64,000 nucleotides of DNA from positions 10,205,543 to 10,269,542 of the forward strand of contig JAPWDM010000001.1 of NCBI GenBank assembly GCA_035578155.1, written 5' to 3'. Made by a program: the position numbers and the translations under genes. Below the pieces are notes generated by a model. The model did not search any database. It saw nothing but the letters and a program-made list of their open reading frames with translations, and was not told the DNA's origin. This DNA comes from Brachynemurus nebulosus. Taxonomy: Eukaryota > Arthropoda > Insecta > Neuroptera > Myrmeleontidae. Positions within the stretch are counted from its first letter, which is position 1, and each line of letters begins with the position of its first letter. This document shows positions 59,056 through 64,000 of this stretch, one piece after another.

Positions 59056-60380
59056 TAATTATATATCTTATCAAAAAATACTTTTGTTTAATTCAGCTAA
59101 TTTGAAAACATAACTTTTAACCTTTAAGAATATTACTTATTTATACGTATACGTATAAATAATACAGCAAGCAATCCATTAACAGATAATTTTAAAATAC
59201 ATAAAATCATATGCGCGCGCATGGGTTTTGCTATTTAGTGGTGTAAAAATAAACCAAAAACGTTGTAAAAATCCAAAGTTACACCTTTATTTGTGTAATA
59301 TTAAAAAAAAAATAGTAATTATATAAAAATACACCAATTTTTTCATATTACACAAATAATAGTGCATATTTTCAGAGCGAGGAGTAATTTTGCTCTAAAT
59401 TTAAGTTATTTTACACGTTTTTGACCCTTTTTTCTTAGAGTGTAGCCAATAGCGAAATGTGTTGTAAATATCCTGTCCAAATTTGAGCTAATTTGGATGA
59501 ATAGATTTAAAGTAATCTTAGCACAGGTGTCGAAAAAAGTCATTTCGAGAAAAAGTCATTTAAACTTTTAGTTGTTCTTTTACTTAATAAAACTAAAATT
59601 TTTATTATATTTACAGCTATAATCAGCCATTCCTGGACCATACAGTAACCCTGAAGAAAAATATATATGATACTCAAAACAAACGTTATACAGCGTCATG
59701 AATACTTAAAAAGACACTACTGCGCTGCGATCGACTGCGCGCTAAAAATACGAAATGACAATTTTATATCCAATTCGAATACATTTCCGAAATTCGTTAT
59801 AGCTGTGATGAACTTCACTTAACGTAGTTGTTCTGAGATAGTCAGGTACAAAAGTATATCTCAGCGAAAAAAATTTCTTTTATCAAAAATTAAATAATGT
59901 ATTTAATATTCTTCAGTTATTATATTTGTATACCACTTGTTTGTTTGAATTTCCGCGAGCTTATGTTGTAGCAATATAAAAGCATTGTTGAAAAAGGGTT
60001 GTAAAAACGTTTAAAAATGCTCTTCATAAATTATATTTCACAAAACGGTGTGGTCAGTAAATTTTATTTCTTATTAAATATGGTTTATAACTTTGTACTT
60101 TATAACATTAAATTTTTATCAAATTCCTTTGACACGTTTTCATTTTATTCAAAAAAAATGTTAACTTCTCATAAGAATCCATGTTAAAATTACAAACCTT
60201 TAAAATTGTTTTTCTCAAAATTGGGGTGGTCAATTTTAATCGGAATAGGCTCGTATTATTGGTACTAAATTAAATAGATATCTAGAGAAGTTTTGCTAAA
60301 ATCCTTTGAAAAGTTGTTTTATATCCACCAATTACCTTAATCACTTAGCAATGATAACTAAGTATTCATTCACTTCAAAT

Positions 60381-61110
60381 GAGAGATGTCGATTCTCCAA
60401 AAAAAAAGATCGATTTTTGGATCGATTTAAATTGAAATTGAAAAAATCGATTCACAAAAAAATCGGCTAAAAAAAATCGATTCTGTAAGATTAATATGTC
60501 TACATATTGGCTACTGCCACTATTGGATACTGTTGGGGCTACTGGACAAGGTAGTGCGTATATATAATATGTAGTTATATCGAGCCACATGGGGAGTTCT
60601 TTGATAACAACGAGTAAAAAGTGACACTGGTGACAATAAACAATAACGTTTTTGGTGTTGCATTTTAACATATCGCGCGTTTTCTGTCTCAACCTCGTAT
60701 ATCAAAAACTACATGTTTTAGGACACACAAAAATCATATTAAATACTGTATTTATACATATACTTATCTATATATATTTATATATATAGGTAGCCAACAT
60801 CAATGGGTATAATTAGCATAAATCTTAAGTTCATAGTGATGAAGATACAGATTTAAATACGTTTTGTTTGTGTGTCCAAAAATTGGGATTTTTCAGATAC
60901 GAGGTTGAGACAGAAAACGCGCGATATGTTTCTTTGTAAAAATACAATTTATTAAAATGAAATTATTTTTGGAAAAAATCGGTTGCCGATCTCTTACTTT
61001 TATTAATCGATTCATGAATCGATTCAAATGAAAAAAATCGAAGAAAGAATCGATTTTTTAAGCTTCGATTAATCGATTTTCGATTAATCGATTTAAAATC
61101 GACATCTTCT
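60381..61110. mobile_element. hAT-like element, copy 2, reversed, with nested MITE
   Basis: Same family as 38179-38817 in opposite orientation. Ends GAGAGATGTCGATTCT and ATCGACATCTTCT are flanked by ACTTCAAAT on both sides (60372-60380 and 61111-61119), an 8-9-bp target duplication. Shared interior includes AAAAAATCGGTT and CGAGTAAAAAGTGACA. A TA-flanked MITE (60671-60926) is inserted in it. Confidence 0.85.
60671..60926. mobile_element. TA-flanked MITE, copy 2, nested in a hAT-like element
   Basis: Ends TCGCGCGTTTTCTGTCTC and its exact reverse complement extend to about 30 bp (TCAACCTCGTAT); the wider halves also pair. Flanked by TA. The paralogous hAT copy reads TTTAAACACATGTTTC at the matching place, without the insertion. 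Same family as 32267-32491. Confidence 0.85.
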
Positions 61111-61679
61111 ACTTCAAATAAAAAGTGTATCAATATTTTGCAGTGAAACCTGTTTTTAATTATTTTACATTTGCAGTTTACTAGGGTACTTAAATAATAT
61201 TCACAAAAAACCTGTAAGTTTCCCGTTTCAACAACTAGCGCAGCGTCTATGTTTTCAAGGATTAAAAATTCGTGGTATATTTTTGTTCTTATCGTTTATT
61301 TTACATAGAAATAGTTTCAACTGTATAGTATAACAAGTATTTTATTCCGTGTAAATACACAATATTTGAAGAAGAATGCTCTTGATATCCGAAATTGTTA
61401 TCTTTTATACGATGAGAACAAGTGTCACAGTTGTAATATATGTATGTTAGGTAAGTACATATTTGATATTTCTGCTGAACGTAACATACAAGTAGAGATA
61501 TTTACAGACTTAAAAAATTACAGTTATAGATAATTTGAACGATGTACTTCATAAAAGTAGTGAAAAGAAAATTTTTGAATGAATCAAATTTTATACAGCG
61601 TGTTAGGTTGGGTAAGGTAAATTGTACAGCGTCAGTTTTTTAGTATTTGCCATTTTTATTACGACTGTGAATATGATGT
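61111..61679. other. No gene recognised
   Basis: AT-rich sequence; nothing that I can support. Confidence 0.4.
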
Positions 61680-61890
61680 AAACAAATTTCATATCAATAA
61701 ATAGTTCTTTAAAAAAGAGCAATATCGCCTGTTTCGATCTTTTACTGTTTTGAAGATACCTATCTGAAAAATTAAATTTTCACTCCATATTTGTATGAGT
61801 GATTTAACTTCTTTAGATTATTTTTTCGTAGATTAAAAAAATATGTATCGATAGGTCCTGCTTTGGAACCTTTACTTGTTAAGTTACACA
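61680..61890. repeat. Decayed single arm of the palindromic family
   Basis: AATAGTTCTTTAAAAAAGAG, CAATATCGCC and the outer end ATCGATAGGTCCTGC...TTTACTTGTTA follow the right arm of 57671-58379 in order, but heavily diverged. Confidence 0.6.
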
Positions 61891-62073
61891 TTCTGGTCGA
61901 AATTAAATTTAAAAAAAGTAATATAATATTATCAAATGATCACTTTTGCAAATTAATTCTTATCAAGCTTTTTTTTCTATGGTATATCCGTAAGATAGTA
62001 AAATGAAAATCAGCTTGCAATTTCTGTCAAAGTCTGTAAGTATATACATGTAGTAACAAATAGTGATGTACAT

Positions 62074-62431
62074 GGTAAAGTCCAAAAGTTTTCGACCTAC
62101 AAGAAAACGACCAACAAAAGTTTCTTACCAATTTCTTTCACTCTAAAATCCTGTCCTAACTTTTTTTTATCAGGATAAAGTTAAACTACATGAACTAAAT
62201 TATTAAGACTAATAAATTTATGCCGAACTGAAGAAATAAATTCGTAAATCAATCTAAATTCGTTCCATTTATACACGTAACAGATTTAATTACGAAACGT
62301 TGTGCGTAATCTTTTTCTATGCTCAGTTGTGCTTAGTTTACAATATCTAAACAAAGAAAGTGATTTTATGTGTAGTGGAATGCTTAAGAAGATACTAAGT
62401 AGGTGGATCGGAAACTTTTGAACTTTTCACC
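62074..62431. mobile_element. Possible MITE, about 358 bp
   Basis: GGTAAAGTCCAAAAGTTTTC / GACCTAC on the left and GTAGGTGGATC / GGAAACTTTTGAAC on the right form an imperfect inverted repeat of about 27 bp. No target duplication was identified. Confidence 0.4.
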
Positions 62432-62984
62432 TTATAGTCTAAGATCCCGCAGCTGATTTATGCAGGTATATCTGTTTTTTTAATGAAACTTAATTTAAAT
62501 GAATCCTTAATGACAATGTAATATATTGTTTCCGAGTTGCCTATCGAAAATCAGCCGTAAGCACCTTTAATTATATTAATTTTTTATACTATAATTTTTT
62601 TAAATGAAATCAACGTCATTTGAAAGAAAATGATGTAAAGAATGTTAAAAAGAATGGTTGTCAACTCTCAATCGGCTGCAACCTCTAGGTTGGTAGATGT
62701 TAACAGGTATATTGTTGTTAATAATTTGCGGTCACGTATTTTTTGAGAAAATTAAATACTGAATTAAATCTTTAATTCTTCTGAACCCGATAATATAAGG
62801 TTGCCTGTAAAAAAATGGCCGCAAGTGATGGTTGCCATTATTTTAATTAATTACATACTCTCTTATCGCATCGCAGCTACAACCATTGAAAAAAAAATTT
62901 ATACTTATTGATCAATCAAGGCAATGAAATATGTATTTCATATTAATTATGATACATTTAAAAAAATTAATTATATTTTTAGTA
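62432..62984. other. No gene recognised
   Basis: AT-rich sequence; nothing that I can support. Confidence 0.4.
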
Positions 62985-63058
62985 GAATTTTTCCTTAAAA
63001 AAAATTAGACTTATACAGTCTATACGACAAGGACGGCGAGAGGCGAGAGGCGAGAGAG
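62985..63058. mobile_element. Solo left end of the 7121-9901 family
   Basis: TAGTAGAATTTTTCCTT, TTAGACTTATACAGTCTATA and CGACAAGGACGGCGAGAGGC match 7121-7200. Similarity ends in a repeated GGCGAGA then an A-run (63059-63076). Confidence 0.75.
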
Positions 63059-63076
63059 AAAAAAAAAAAAAAAAAC

Positions 63077-63774
63077 AAAGAGATAGCTGCAGTAATTACT
63101 TACGGGATCTTGTACTATTATATTGTGCATGTATTCAACATACATAGTACAAACAGCACAGTATGTTATGTTATTATGTAACAGCCGCTGGAAGGACAAA
63201 CATCAAAAGATGAAATTTTCTCCTCGTTTCCATCTCAGGCTCGATTTACCTTGCTCAGTTCTCAAAGTACATCGGCTTTGTACAGTGTTATAGTAGGTTA
63301 TTATTTTGATTCTCATATAAACATTATAATGTACAATATTACTCGTCTGCCCGCCTGTAGGTACATAATTTTCTCTGTTTAATAACAATGAAGGAGTGTA
63401 GTCTTGGATCACGTTCACATCGAAATGGTAAGTAATAAGTAGCAAGTATAATAGAAAAATATAATAGTTGAGTAGACATTAGTAGCCGTTCAGATATAAC
63501 TACGATATCTAGTGGAATAAAATAAAGTTAGTCCAACTGAGACCAACTGCTATGGTGTATACATTTCTATTTTATTTAATTTTATTTAAAAAATTTATTG
63601 AAGGTAACGTGACCGAAGTGACAACTTCTATGGAGATCTCATAACCGATTCGAAGTAATATATAAAAAATATTATGTTCTATAACTAGGACTCTACTGAA
63701 CAAGTCGCCGTTCAGAATCAGAATTCATAAGAAATCAAAGTATGTCTCAGTTGAATATTTCGATTAAATGTGCA
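63077..63774. other. No gene recognised
   Basis: Less extreme AT content than average. An 80-codon minus-strand ORF (63445-63203) has no recognised motif. Confidence 0.35.
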
Positions 63775-64000
63775 AAATATTTGATTGGTCATTTCATTGT
63801 AGGTAAACACGATAAAAAAAAAATTTTACTGGCTTCAGAACTATAGTAACAATAGATTAAATTATAATATGAATTATACTAATTTATTTTATTCGTTTAA
63901 TTATCTTACAGTATTACACTTGAGTTTTATATTTTTTCTGAATAAATTTGTGTTTTCTACAACTCAAATTTCTTGCCTAACAGAATTTAACTCGAAGAAT
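63775..64000. repeat. Dispersed repeat (paralog 12920-13190), runs off the window
   Basis: Direct copy of the repeat in P450 intron 1: TTTCATTGTAGGTAAACACG, GTATTACACTTGAGTTTTAT, CAACTCAAATTTCTTGCCTA. It continues past the window end. Confidence 0.75.

Larger units (their letters stand above)
55056..59444. mobile_element. 4.4-kb TIR element with subterminal TGTAATTTTACA words
   Basis: The ends CACTCTAAGAAAAAA and, reversed, the same 15 bases are both preceded by TA, so a TA target duplication is likely. The left 350 nt carry at least seven copies of the near-palindrome TGTAATTTTACAC or its complement; the right 230 nt carry weaker ones. The interior holds a triplicated 475-bp unit with SINE heads and a 709-bp palindrome. 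No transposase was recognised. Confidence 0.65.

Noticed and set aside
60375..60705. Minus-strand ORFs of 105 and 61 codons
   Set aside because: They lie across the hAT-like terminus and the nested MITE and are not conserved in the other hAT copy.

Overview
This is a eukaryotic, almost certainly insect, nuclear window. It is very AT-rich, carries long (TA)n tracts, GT-AG introns, a CYP4-clan cytochrome P450 gene, a Ty3/Gypsy retrotransposon, tRNA-derived SINEs and many short inverted-repeat DNA transposons. The insect order cannot be settled from this sequence. Nothing prokaryotic, no operon and no CRISPR array is present.

Only one apparently intact host gene is visible: a nine-exon P450 on the + strand (11473-18689). 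Its exons join in phase at canonical splice sites into 506 codons. The N-terminal anchor, WxxxR, I-helix AGYETT, ExxR, PERF and the haem cysteine are all visible, but the usually invariant glycine of the haem loop is proline. A TATA-like box lies 76 nt upstream of the ATG and an AATAAA 46 nt after the stop. Introns 1, 2, 3 and 8 hold unrelated repeats or mobile elements.

The second coding region is a decayed Gypsy element (26610-32228): a 5' LTR of about 315 bp, gag and pol broken by a 491-bp insertion and at least two frameshifts, and a truncated 3' LTR.

The rest is layered non-autonomous transposons. From left to right: inverted repeat and tRNA-SINE (1-2900); a MITE with a paralogous empty site (5597-5995); a nested inverted-repeat complex with an unusual L-M-L'-M' order (6829-11168); the P450; a foldback element (18833-19502); a tandem duplication with a small exon-like ORF (21580-23240); a 225-bp-TIR element (24096-25247); Gypsy; a TA-flanked MITE (32267-32491); a 97-bp-arm hairpin (36388-36598); a hAT-like element with a perfect 8-bp target duplication (38179-38817); a TTAA-flanked element (39761-40664); a SINE with a perfect 15-bp target duplication (41734-41985); a Tc1 relic (46104-46704); a TIR element with subterminal repeats (49528-50803); a 120-bp tandem array (about 51450-53850); Helitron/Helentron-like ends around (TA)n cores (three sites); and a 4.4-kb TIR element (55056-59444) holding a triplicated SINE-bearing unit and a near-perfect 709-bp palindrome, followed by a second hAT-like copy (60381-61110) that contains a TA-flanked MITE.

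Several insertions can be dated relative to each other because the window also carries the unfilled paralogous site. The notable signals are the L-M-L'-M' complex, the palindrome, the (TA)n-cored hairpin-ended family and the altered haem loop of the P450. I saw no clear evidence for a wholly new enzymatic system.
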